A DNA stretch of 64,000 bases. Origin: an uncultured Pelagibacteraceae bacterium (GTDB lineage Bacteria; Pseudomonadota; Alphaproteobacteria; Pelagibacterales; Pelagibacteraceae). The notes under the pieces are model-generated. The model ran no database searches and was not told the DNA's origin. It saw only the letters and a program-made list of their open reading frames with translations. The stretch spans positions 175,495 through 239,494 of the forward strand of contig CACPPD010000001.1 of assembly GCA_902635865.1 (NCBI GenBank), in the 5' to 3' direction. Below are positions 27,836 to 37,528 of this stretch, in pieces; within the stretch, counting starts at the first letter, position 1, and every line of letters begins with the position of its first letter. The position numbers and the translations under genes are program-made.

Positions 27836-28581
27836 TATTTTATTCTAGATACTTTTTTTACCTTTAACTTGGCAGTTTTTTCAATTCTGTTAATAGTTTC
27901 TATAATTGGCATAATAATTACTTTTCTTTCTGGACCATAAGCATGAATTAGTTGTTTGGAATTTAAACACATAGCAACATGACCTTTCCAAAAAATAATA
28001 TCTCCTTTTTTAAATAGTTTTTTCTTTAAATTCTTTTTTGTATATTTGATTTGATCTTTTGTATCTCTTGGATAAAACGAATTATTGTAACAATAAAATA
28101 TTTGCAATAAGGCTGAACAATCAATACCTTTAAATGTTTTTCCACCCCAAACATATTTTACATTGAGAAATTTTTTAAATATTTTTGTAAAATTATTTTC
28201 TTTATGGTTTATTTTTTTAATATCAGCTTTTTTAATCCATTTATTTTTTTCAATTTTTACGTAATTCTTATTTTGTTCAAATACAGATAATTTGGATGCA
28301 AGTGGAAGGCAACTGTTAGTTCCAATTCCAGGTTTTTTATAAATTTTTGCTTTTAGTGAATTGACTTTATAATTGGGGCTAAATTTTTCTATATATTTTG
28401 AATTTTTTATATAACCCTTATAATTGTCAAATAAAGTTTTAATTTTTATCCAATTTTTATTTTTTGCTAATATTTTGAATTTTTCACCATGAATAATTTG
28501 TGAAGTTACCTCAGATCTTTTCGAAGGATTTTTGTAAATATTCGAAAAATTACCTATGAAATAAAAATTATTTTGCACCAA
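27832..28581 (-). CDS. SH3-domain NlpC/P60 family peptidase
   Basis: Bacterial SH3-like repeats, then GIDCSALLQIFY (Cys) and GDIIFWKGHVAMCLN (His); no signal peptide in the ORF. Confidence 0.8.
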   Translation of the reverse strand: MVQNNFYFIGNFSNIYKNPSKRSEVTSQIIHGEKFKILAKNKNWIKIKTLFDNYKGYIKNSKYIEKFSPNYKVNSLKAKIYKKPGIGTNSCLPLASKLSVFEQNKNYVKIEKNKWIKKADIKKINHKENNFTKIFKKFLNVKYVWGGKTFKGIDCSALLQIFYCYNNSFYPRDTKDQIKYTKKNLKKKLFKKGDIIFWKGHVAMCLNSKQLIHAYGPERKVIIMPIIETINRIEKTAKLKVKKVSRIKY

Positions 28582-29959
28582 TTTTAATTTTGTTTTTAAT
28601 TAACCACAAACAAATTAATGATGGTATTACCATTATAGTCGTTAAAACAAAAAATGTTCCCCAATCTCCATTTAACCAGTCAACTAGAGCTCCTGAGGAT
28701 GAAGCTAAAGTAGTACGACCAGCAGTACCAATTGAAGCAAGCAATGCATATTGTGTGGCTGTATAAGTTCTATCAACTAGTAATGATATAAATGCAACAA
28801 ATGCTACAGTTGCAAAAGCTGCTGTGATGTCATCAGCTATAACTGCAATTGCAAATAAAATTTCTGATTTTCCAGTCCATGCTAAAACTGCAAATAAAAG
28901 ATTGGTCATAGCCATTAACCCACCAGCATAGAACATAGTTTTAATTGTTCCAGCTCTCATGGCCATTACTCCACCCAACAAAGTAAATACAACTGTTGTT
29001 ATCCAGCCAAGACCTTTTGAAAAAATTGCAATTTGACCTTTGGAGAAACCAATTTCTTTATAAAAAACAATAGACATTCTACCCATAAATGCCTCACCTA
29101 TCTTAAACAAGAAAACAAATCCTAAAATTCCAGCTGCAATGGCAAAACCATTTTTTCTAAAAAAACTAATAATAGGTCCGCCTATAGTTCCTGTAATATA
29201 AGCGATAAAGTTTGTAATAATATTTCTAGACCCAAGTTTTCCCTCAATTAATTTGTCCGTTTCTCTCTGTTTTGCTTGTCTGCTTGTCTCTATAGGTTCA
29301 TGAACAAACATTAATCCGATATTCATTAAAATTATTAAAATACCTAAAATTAAAAAAGTTGCTTGCCAGTAGTCAGCTACCCCTAGGTTTTCAAAAAATT
29401 CTGCAGTAAATAAAGCAACAACTCCACCTAATTTATAACCTGTCCACCAACCAACAACAGCCATGGCTGCGCCTGCAGCCATTGATTTTCCTTCATTTTC
29501 ATTTATCTGTTCAATTCTTAATGCATCCACAGTTATATCTTGGGTTGCTGACGCGATAGCAATAATTAAACCTACAGTAATTAATAAAGCCAAATTTTCA
29601 GTTGGATTAATCACACTCCAAACAACAAGACTTAACAAAATAATTAATTGCATCAAAACTATCCATCCTCTTCTATGACCTAATTTTTTTGTTAGTATAG
29701 GAATTTGAATTCTATCTATAATGGGAGCCCACAAATAATTGAAAGCGTATACTCCAAAAATTAAACCTGCCCATCCAATTGTTGATCTACTAAGACCTTC
29801 TTCTTTAAGCCAAAGACTTAAGCTACTTGCAATTAATACCCATGGAAATCCACTTATTGCACCTAATAAAAGAATTCTTACCATTCGAATATCTTTATAA
29901 ACTGCAAGAGAATCAAGCCATGTTTGTTTCTTTGTTTCAGACATAATTAATTTCTCCAA
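28568..29959 (-). CDS. ampG: AmpG-like MFS muropeptide permease
   Basis: 12-TM-like; MVRILLLGAISGFPWVLIASSLSLWLKEEGLSRSTIGWAGLIFGVYAFNYLWAPIIDR resembles AmpG; likely start MSETKK near 29944. Confidence 0.75.
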   Translation of the reverse strand: MEKLIMSETKKQTWLDSLAVYKDIRMVRILLLGAISGFPWVLIASSLSLWLKEEGLSRSTIGWAGLIFGVYAFNYLWAPIIDRIQIPILTKKLGHRRGWIVLMQLIILLSLVVWSVINPTENLALLITVGLIIAIASATQDITVDALRIEQINENEGKSMAAGAAMAVVGWWTGYKLGGVVALFTAEFFENLGVADYWQATFLILGILIILMNIGLMFVHEPIETSRQAKQRETDKLIEGKLGSRNIITNFIAYITGTIGGPIISFFRKNGFAIAAGILGFVFLFKIGEAFMGRMSIVFYKEIGFSKGQIAIFSKGLGWITTVVFTLLGGVMAMRAGTIKTMFYAGGLMAMTNLLFAVLAWTGKSEILFAIAVIADDITAAFATVAFVAFISLLVDRTYTATQYALLASIGTAGRTTLASSSGALVDWLNGDWGTFFVLTTIMVIPSLICLWLIKNKIKIGAK

Positions 29960-30480
29960 AAAGATGGTAAGAACAATACTAATATTGCAAACAACTCAAG
30001 TCTACCTAAAATCATACCTACAGTTAAAATCCATTTAGAAATATTGGGCAAAGATGAAAAATCTCCATTAGGCCCGATAATAGGTCCTAAACCTGGACCA
30101 ACATTTGATATTGATGTTGCCGCTCCAGAGATAGCAGTTATAAAATCGAGGCCTGTTAATGATAATAATGCAGCTAAAATAAAAAAAATAACAAAGTAAA
30201 AATAAATAAATGAAATTATTGATGCAATAAATTTATCATCAACAGATCCTTGATCGTATTTAATTACAAATATTCCCTTGGGATATATAATTTTTTTTAA
30301 TTGATTTAATATAAATAAATATAGAATTTGAATTCTAAAAATTTTGACTCCACAAGTAGTTGATCCAGCACAGCCCCCAATAAACATTAATGCAAGAAAT
30401 ATTGTTATAGGAAAACTTCCCCAACCGTCGAACTCAGCATTTACATAACCTGCTGAACTTAATAAAAATAAACCTTTTGC
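29947..30480 (-). pseudogene. trkH: TrkH potassium uptake protein, C-terminal part only (5' portion missing)
   Basis: Frame open past the reported Met: LLSSAGYVNAEFDGWGSFPITIFLALMFIGGCAGSTTCGVKIFR...GPGLGPIIGPNGDFSSLPNISKWILTVGMILGRLELFAILVLFLPSFWRN is the TrkH C-terminus; homology stops near 30465-30480. Confidence 0.8.
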
Positions 30481-31690
30481 AATGTTGTCAACGCTACTTT
30501 ATGCAGATAGTTTTTTAGGAAGAAGTTTAGTTGGAAGAATTGCACAGGGAACTGCGCGAGCTAATCAATCTATAAAAGCAATCAATTTAAATGGTGAAAA
30601 AGTTGATGAAGGAAAATTAACAAAAATTTTTAGATATGAAGGTACAAAAAAAGTTCCAATAGATGTTGGCGAGGCTGGGGATATCGTAGTTGTAGCGGGG
30701 TTAGAAAAAGCAAATGTTGCTGATACGATATGTGACTTAGAGGTAAATGAGCCAATCCCTGCGACACCAATAGATCCTCCTACAATGTCAATTACAATTA
30801 CTGTAAATACTTCACCCTTAGCTGGAACTGAAGGTAAAAGACTAACCAGCACCCAAATAAGAGATAGATTAGTTCAAGAGGCACAAAATAATGTTGGAAT
30901 TACATTTTCTGAAAACGAGGGAAAAGACTCTTTTGTTGTTAGTGGTAGAGGTGAGTTGATGTTGGAAATTCTTTTAACTCAAATGAGAAGAGAAGGTTTT
31001 GAAATGACAGTTAGTCCTCCAAAAGTTTTATATAAAACTGATGAAAGTGGAAACAAACTTGAGCCAATTGAAGAAATTACTATGGATCTTGATGAACAAC
31101 ATTCATCAAAAGTAATTGACTCAATGAACAGAAGAAAAGGTAAACTAATAGAACTCAAAGATACTGGAACCAACAAAAAAAGATTAATTTTTCATGCGCC
31201 TACTAGAGGTTTAATGGGCTACACAAGCAGATTTCTTACACTTACAAAAGGAAATGGAGTGATCAACAGAATATTCCATAGCTATGGTACTTTTGAAGGA
31301 GAGATGGAAGGTAGAAGAAATGGAGCATTAATCTCAATGGAGCAAGGAAAAGCTGTTGCATTTGCTATCTTTAACTTACAGGCACGAGGAGAAATGTTTG
31401 TTACACATAATGACTCTGTTTATCCTGGAATGATAGTTGGTCTTTCGCCTAAACCAGGTGATATGATTATTAATGTAATGAAGGGTAAAAAATTGACTAA
31501 TATGAGAACTCAAGGTACTGATGAGAATGTTGTTCTTACACCAGTAAGAAAGATGTCAATTGCAGAACAATTAAGTATGCTGAATACAGATGAAGCTTTA
31601 GAGATAACACCAGACTCATGCAGATTAAGAAAAGCAATTCTTGATCCACACGAAAGAAAAAAAAGCGAAAAAGCTATAGCTGCAGCCTAA
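30470..31690 (+). pseudogene. typA: TypA/BipA GTPase, C-terminal part only (N-terminal GTPase domain missing)
   Basis: KPFAMLSTLLYADSFLGRSLVGRIAQG...VNTSPLAGTEGKRLTSTQIRDRL...VSGRGELMLEILLTQMRREGFEMTVSPPKVLYK...GKKLTNMRTQGTDENVVLTP matches BipA domains II to C-terminus; no G1-G4 motifs upstream. Confidence 0.85.
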
Positions 31691-32334
31691 TCAAAAGTTT
31701 TATTAACTAAATAAAGTCCTAAAGCAACACAAGGACCTATGCCAAATGCAAATAATAAAGTTCCAACCCCAACTGTTCCTCCTAAATACCACCCAATACT
31801 TACAACTGAAATTTCTAATGTACCTCTTACAACAGCTATAGGAAAATTAGTTAATTTTTGTAATCCTATCATTAATCCATCTCTAGGACCGGCTCCTAAA
31901 TTAGATACCAAGTAAATACCACCACCTATTCCAACCATGATTACAGAAATTACAGCTAATAATAATTGATAAATATAATTTGATGGTGTTGGAACATATT
32001 TAATGCAAAGATCAATCATAATTGCAATTATCAATGCATTAAATATTGTACCCATTCCTGGTTTTTGCCCAAGAGGGATCCATAAAATTAAAACAGCAAT
32101 ACTTATTAATAATGTGATAGTTCCAATACTTAAATTAACATTTAAGGAAATACCTTGGGCTAAAACACTCCAAGGAGAGGCTCCTGTAAATGAAACAATT
32201 AACAATCCTTCACCCAATCCAAATAAAGACAAACCAAAACATAAGAAAAAAAATGTAGAAAACTTTGGTTTAAAATTAAATGGTTTTTCAGAACTCCATT
32301 TTACTTTTGGAATTTTTTTTATTTTTAAAAACAT
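31687..32334 (-). CDS. YczE/YitT-like integral membrane protein
   Basis: Multi-TM protein; FFLCFGLSLFGLGEGLLIVSFTGASPWSVLAQGIS, NLGAGPRDGLMIGLQK resembles the YczE family. Confidence 0.65.
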   Translation of the reverse strand: MFLKIKKIPKVKWSSEKPFNFKPKFSTFFFLCFGLSLFGLGEGLLIVSFTGASPWSVLAQGISLNVNLSIGTITLLISIAVLILWIPLGQKPGMGTIFNALIIAIMIDLCIKYVPTPSNYIYQLLLAVISVIMVGIGGGIYLVSNLGAGPRDGLMIGLQKLTNFPIAVVRGTLEISVVSIGWYLGGTVGVGTLLFAFGIGPCVALGLYLVNKTFD

Positions 32335-32387
32335 AATTGTAATAAGCTATATCTATTAATGAAGAAATCTAATATTGTAACCAGCAA

Positions 32388-33068
32388 ATGAAAAGGTTTG
32401 CAGTTATTTTACTTGTTATATTTTTCTCATCAATTTCTCTAGCTCATATAGGTCATTATAACAAATTTGACAAAATAGAAATGGAGATCTTAAGAAATGA
32501 TGAAGTTATTGGATATAACAATTATTATTTTAAAAGAGAAGATGAAAAAACGATAGTAAAAAATCAATATAAATTTGAGGTAAAATTACTATCTGCAACA
32601 ATATTTAAAGTAGAGGGATATGGAGAAGAAATTTATTTAAATGATAAATTGATATCTTTTCAATCAAAGACAGTTCAAAATAAAAAAGAAAAATTTGTAA
32701 ACTTAAAACTAGATAAAAATAATGAAAAGTTTGATATTAAAGGATCTTCATATTCAGGTGAAGCTTCAGTAAAAAATATTATTGGAAATTGGTGGAGTCA
32801 TAAAATTTTACAAGCAGAAAGCCAAATAAGTCCTATTTCTGGAAGTATAAAAGAACAAATAGTTACTTTTATTGGTAAGGAAAATATTTCAATTGATGGC
32901 AAACAATACGAAACAGATCATTTCAAACTCACATCTAAAGATATGTCTCTTCCAGAGGATAAAAAATTAAATTTTGATATTTGGCTTGATAAAAAAACCT
33001 CAGTTATTGTCAAAGTCACATATGAAAGAATGGGAAATTGGGAGTATCGCTTAAAAAAACTTGAATAA
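32388..33068 (+). CDS. Secreted protein, DUF6134-like
   Basis: Signal peptide MKRFAVILLVIFFSSISLA; beta-rich body with YETDHFKLTSKDMSLPEDKKLNFDIWLDKKTSVIVKVTYERMG. Confidence 0.5.
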   Translation: MKRFAVILLVIFFSSISLAHIGHYNKFDKIEMEILRNDEVIGYNNYYFKREDEKTIVKNQYKFEVKLLSATIFKVEGYGEEIYLNDKLISFQSKTVQNKKEKFVNLKLDKNNEKFDIKGSSYSGEASVKNIIGNWWSHKILQAESQISPISGSIKEQIVTFIGKENISIDGKQYETDHFKLTSKDMSLPEDKKLNFDIWLDKKTSVIVKVTYERMGNWEYRLKKLE

Positions 33069-33070
33069 AA

Positions 33071-34042
33071 TTATTTATTTATTTTTTTATAAAGATCGTT
33101 TGCACTTATCCATCCTGCCTCTACTCTAGGACCCACAAACCAGTCTCCACACACTCCTAAATTAAATTTATTACTCCAATAACTTTTAATTTTTAAAGAT
33201 CTAGAATTTGAAGAATATTTCCAACCATGATTTAATGAAGTTAATATTTTTGTTTTTTTAATTCCAGTAAATTTAAAAAATCGATCAATTAAAATCTTTG
33301 AATTTTTTTCTTTATTTTCTCTATTTTTATTTATTTTTTTATTTGCCCATAGGTTTGTACTTTGTAAAGTCCATAAATCATTTTTACTTTTAAATCTTTT
33401 TTTACTATTTTCTTTAGCGGCCCACCCTAAAATTTTATCGTTAAATAAATAGCTTGAAACGTTTTTATTTGTTTTTTTAATTTCAATCATGACTGTAATA
33501 TTCGCATCCATTTTGATTTTTTGCTTAATGAATGGATCCTTAATGAATTTTTTTGATAATTTTTTTAATTGCGGGAATGGGCAAGTTAATACTAATTTAT
33601 CATAATATTTTGTTTGATTGTTCTTAAAGACTAGCTTCCATTTTTTGTTTACAAATTTTATCTTCTTTAACTCACATTGAAAATTACAATTTATATTCTT
33701 TATTAAATATTTGCTAATATCATTGTTGCCTTTGCAGCCAATTATTTTAACATGATTTTTATTTTCTTTTTTTAACTTATGTAAAAAAACATGTTTGCCA
33801 CCCCATTTTTTTAGAATTTTTTTTTTAAGTAAATTTGTAACAAATTTTTTAAATTTAATTGTTTTTGGAGAAATATATTGTGCCCCATGGTCAAATCCTT
33901 TTGACTTATTTAATCTTTTAAAAGAAGATCTACCACCTGGACCTCGAGCTTTGTCATAAATATGTACAGAATTTTTTTTACTTAATAAATTAGCTATTGT
34001 TGCTCCAGAAATTCCAGAGCCAATTATGCAATAACTACTCAT
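33071..34042 (-). CDS. FAD-dependent amine oxidase/renalase-like protein
   Basis: CIIGSGISGATIANLLSKKNSVHIYDKARGPGGRSSFKR; C-terminal LGVCGDWFVGPRVEAGWISANDL. Confidence 0.75.
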   Translation of the reverse strand: MSSYCIIGSGISGATIANLLSKKNSVHIYDKARGPGGRSSFKRLNKSKGFDHGAQYISPKTIKFKKFVTNLLKKKILKKWGGKHVFLHKLKKENKNHVKIIGCKGNNDISKYLIKNINCNFQCELKKIKFVNKKWKLVFKNNQTKYYDKLVLTCPFPQLKKLSKKFIKDPFIKQKIKMDANITVMIEIKKTNKNVSSYLFNDKILGWAAKENSKKRFKSKNDLWTLQSTNLWANKKINKNRENKEKNSKILIDRFFKFTGIKKTKILTSLNHGWKYSSNSRSLKIKSYWSNKFNLGVCGDWFVGPRVEAGWISANDLYKKINK

Positions 34043-35355
34043 TTTCCTGCAACAGTCATACCTTCTATCATCATAGTTGGCGAATTGATTGAATATTCGA
34101 ATTCTAAATCATTAGCTAAAATTATATTTTTGAACATATCCTTAAAATTACCAGCAATTGTTATTTCATTAACAGGATATTTAAATTCTCCATCCTCAAC
34201 TAAAAAACCAGTTGCACCTACTGAATAATCTCCAGTTACAATATTAGACCCATGACCAATAGTTTCGGTAATATAAAGACTTCTTGAATTTTTTTTCATA
34301 AGATCCTCATAGCTTATTTTTCCTTTTTCAAAATATAAATTGGTAGTTCCGCCACTTCTTCCATTCGATTTTAAATTTAATTTTTTTCCATTGTATGTGT
34401 CGACAAAATAATTTTTAAGTATTCCATCCTCTATAAGTTGTAATGTATTTGAGTTTACACCCTCTGAATCAAAGTTTTGAGAACCCATTCCTTTAATTAT
34501 ATCGGGTTTATCAATTACATTTATCGAATTAGCAAAAACCTGTTGATCAATTTTATCCTTTAAAAATGAAGTGCCTCTTGCAATTGCGGAAGCAGATATT
34601 GCACTTGCAAAAGCACTTAACATTCCCTTTGAAATTCTTTTATCAAAAATTATGCTGATCTTATCACTTCCAATTTTTTTAGGGCTCAATTTTCTAATAG
34701 TTTGCTTGGCGGCTTTATTTCCAAGATCTGTTGCTTGCTTAATATCAGACAAATGACGTTTACTAGAAAACTCGTAGTCTCTTTCCATGCTATTTTCATC
34801 TTTTGCAACTGTTACACAAGAGGCCGCAAAAGAAGAAGTTTTATAACCGTCACAAAAACCTTCACTATTAGCTAATATAAAATTTGATTTATTTTCAGTG
34901 AAACTAGACTCTGTATTTATGATTTGATTATCTGATGAAGCAGATTCCTCTAAATCCTTTAGATATTTTATTTTTTTATCGTTTTCGAATCTTGTTTCAT
35001 CATACAAATTAAGATTACTAATTTGTTTGGCTAATAAATTTTTATCAGGCAAAGAATTAAATTCATCCTCTGGTGTAATTTTTGTAGTTTCAAAGCACTT
35101 TTCAATTAAAGTTTTTATATTTTCATCTAGTAAATTTGATGATGAAATTGATGATCTTCTTTTACCTAAATAAGTTTCTATATTTAATGCCAACCCATCT
35201 GATCTATCTGAGGCTTCTAGGGATTTATTTCTAAAATTAACTGTTTCTGAAATTGAGTGACCAACTGTAACACTTGCATCAGTTGCTCCCATTTTTTTTG
35301 CCAAATCTAAACAATATGAAGCTTTAGATATTAGAAATTCTTGATCCTTAACCAT
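34039..35355 (-). CDS. tldE: TldE/PmbA metalloprotease
   Basis: SISETVNFRNKSLEASDRSDGLALNIE, SNIVTGDYSVGATGFLVEDGEFKYPVNEITIAGNFKDM. Confidence 0.9.
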   Translation of the reverse strand: MVKDQEFLISKASYCLDLAKKMGATDASVTVGHSISETVNFRNKSLEASDRSDGLALNIETYLGKRRSSISSSNLLDENIKTLIEKCFETTKITPEDEFNSLPDKNLLAKQISNLNLYDETRFENDKKIKYLKDLEESASSDNQIINTESSFTENKSNFILANSEGFCDGYKTSSFAASCVTVAKDENSMERDYEFSSKRHLSDIKQATDLGNKAAKQTIRKLSPKKIGSDKISIIFDKRISKGMLSAFASAISASAIARGTSFLKDKIDQQVFANSINVIDKPDIIKGMGSQNFDSEGVNSNTLQLIEDGILKNYFVDTYNGKKLNLKSNGRSGGTTNLYFEKGKISYEDLMKKNSRSLYITETIGHGSNIVTGDYSVGATGFLVEDGEFKYPVNEITIAGNFKDMFKNIILANDLEFEYSINSPTMMIEGMTVAGK

Positions 35356-35361
35356 AATACT

Positions 35362-36774
35362 TTAAAGTTTTGTTCCACCAACTGTCATTTTATCGATCAA
35401 AATTGAAGGTTGAGCAACTCCAACAGGAACTCCTTGTCCTGCTTTTCCACAAGTTCCTATGCCTGGATCTAACATCATATCATTTCCTACCATCGATACC
35501 TCTTTAAGTATTGATGGTCCATCACCAATAAGTGTTGCGCCTTTAATTGGAGATCCAATTTTACCATTATTTATTTCGTAAGCCTCAGTGCAATTAAATA
35601 CAAATTTTCCAGATGTAATATCCACCTGGCCACCTCCAAAACTTACTGCAAAAATTCCTTTATCAACAGATTTGATCATTTCATCTTGAGTTTGGTTGCC
35701 ATTTAACATCATTGTATTTCTCATTCTTGGCAAAACAATATGTCTATAATTTTCTCTTCTTCCAGATCCAGTAGATCTTGTATTCATTAATCTTGCATTG
35801 TGCCTGTCTTGCATAAAATTTTTAAGAATACCATTTTCAATTAAGACTGTTCGCTCAGTTGGTGTTCCCTCATCATCAATAGTTAAACTGCCTCTTCTAT
35901 TATCTAACGTACCATCATCAACAATTGTTACTCCCTCGCTCGCAACTTTTTCTCCAATAAGATCATGAAATGCTGATGTTTTTTTTCTATTAAAATCTCC
36001 TTCAAGCCCATGACCAATTGCTTCATGAATTAATATAGCAGGCCAGCCAGGTCCTAAGACCACTTTCATCTCACCAGCGGGTGCTGGTTTGCTTTCTAAA
36101 TTTACTGATGCAATTCTAAAAGCCTCTTCACAAACATTTTTCCAATTATCATTTTTTAAATAATCGTCATAAGATTGTCTCCCACCAATTCCATATACTC
36201 CCGTTTCTTTTCTTCCATTTTTCTCCAACATTACAGAGACATTAAATCTAATTAATGGACGAACATCGGTGAGTGCTTCTCCACCTGATCTAATGATTTC
36301 AATTGATTTTTGCTCTCCAGCAAAACTAGCAGTCACTTGTTTTACTGATCCATCTTTTTTTCTCAAAAAATCGTTTACTTTATTTAAAACTTCTAATTTT
36401 GAGTCTAAAGTTTTTTGTTCAATTGGATTAATATCTTCATAAAATTTTTTATTTGATTTTGGAATTTCATGATTATATGTGCCTTTAATTGATTTAAGAG
36501 TTGATTTAAGATTCTCCGAGGAATTTTTTAATGAATCTTTTGATATTTCGTTTGAATATGAATAGGCAACAACCTCGTTTGAAATAGCTCTGAAGCCAAA
36601 TCCTAAATCAGAACTATAGTTTGAGCTTTTTATTTTATTGTCATCTAACAAAATTGACTCTGATTTAGACTCCTCTAAATAAAGCTCACCATCATCACAA
36701 TTATTTAGTGTTTCGGATACTATTTTATCTACATCTTGTCTTGTTAAATCAGATTTTTTAAAGAAATTACTCAT
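35362..36774 (-). CDS. tldD: TldD metalloprotease
   Basis: HEAIGHGLEGDFNRK zinc motif; GTCGKAGQGVPVGVAQPSILIDKMTVGGT. Confidence 0.93.
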   Translation of the reverse strand: MSNFFKKSDLTRQDVDKIVSETLNNCDDGELYLEESKSESILLDDNKIKSSNYSSDLGFGFRAISNEVVAYSYSNEISKDSLKNSSENLKSTLKSIKGTYNHEIPKSNKKFYEDINPIEQKTLDSKLEVLNKVNDFLRKKDGSVKQVTASFAGEQKSIEIIRSGGEALTDVRPLIRFNVSVMLEKNGRKETGVYGIGGRQSYDDYLKNDNWKNVCEEAFRIASVNLESKPAPAGEMKVVLGPGWPAILIHEAIGHGLEGDFNRKKTSAFHDLIGEKVASEGVTIVDDGTLDNRRGSLTIDDEGTPTERTVLIENGILKNFMQDRHNARLMNTRSTGSGRRENYRHIVLPRMRNTMMLNGNQTQDEMIKSVDKGIFAVSFGGGQVDITSGKFVFNCTEAYEINNGKIGSPIKGATLIGDGPSILKEVSMVGNDMMLDPGIGTCGKAGQGVPVGVAQPSILIDKMTVGGTKL

Positions 36775-36859
36775 TCGTCTTAAATAGTGGTTTGTTGATA
36801 ATTTTCAACTGATCATTTTACGCATGTACAATTTTTCACTAAAAGTTAATTATTGTAAA

Positions 36860-37213
36860 ATGAAAGTATTTTTTAATAACTCTTGTAAAATCTGTAGATC
36901 AGAAATTAACTTATATAAAAAAGAAAATATCAAAGATATTGACTGGATAGATATAACAAATAACTCAGATGCTGAAAAAGAAACATCTAGAAATGATAAA
37001 GAATTATTAAGAAGATTACATGTTAAGGAGAATGGTAAAATTATTCAAGGTGCAGAGGCATTCCTTTATGTTTGGAAAAAAATTCCAAAATATAAATTTT
37101 TATATAAATTTTTCAAACTACCAATAATATTCACAATCTTTAAATATGGGTATGAGATAATTGCCTTTTTTTTATATTTAAAAAATAAAAAACAACTTAA
37201 AAAACTAAGTTAA
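36860..37213 (+). CDS. DCC-family thiol-disulfide oxidoreductase-like protein
   Basis: MKVFFNNSCKICRSEINLYKKENIKDIDWIDI; likely internal start. Confidence 0.7.
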   Translation: MKVFFNNSCKICRSEINLYKKENIKDIDWIDITNNSDAEKETSRNDKELLRRLHVKENGKIIQGAEAFLYVWKKIPKYKFLYKFFKLPIIFTIFKYGYEIIAFFLYLKNKKQLKKLS

Positions 37214-37498
37214 AAAAAATATTAAAAATTCACTAAGTAAAGACATAGATAATAAAAACATAATTAATAAAATTGAATACATAAGAGTTATAACTCTATT
37301 TCTTTTTCTCCTCAGTCTAACAAAAGTTTTATCATCTAGATCTGAAATATCCCTTTCACCAACTACGGGATAATCATAGCTCCATCGCCATGTAGATTGG
37401 CCTAATCTAGAGTCGAGACTGTTAAAATACCTTATCCAAGCAAGAATATATTTTAATACTAGATACAAAATAATCATTAGTGTTGAAGAAAGTAACAT
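37205..37498 (-). CDS. Small membrane protein of unknown function
   Basis: 97 aa with two hydrophobic segments flanking a charged region; ATG and stop fit between neighbours. Confidence 0.5.
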   Translation of the reverse strand: MLLSSTLMIILYLVLKYILAWIRYFNSLDSRLGQSTWRWSYDYPVVGERDISDLDDKTFVRLRRKRNRVITLMYSILLIMFLLSMSLLSEFLIFFLT

Positions 37499-37528
37499 TC
37501 TTAATGATACTTAATTATGTATGATAAT

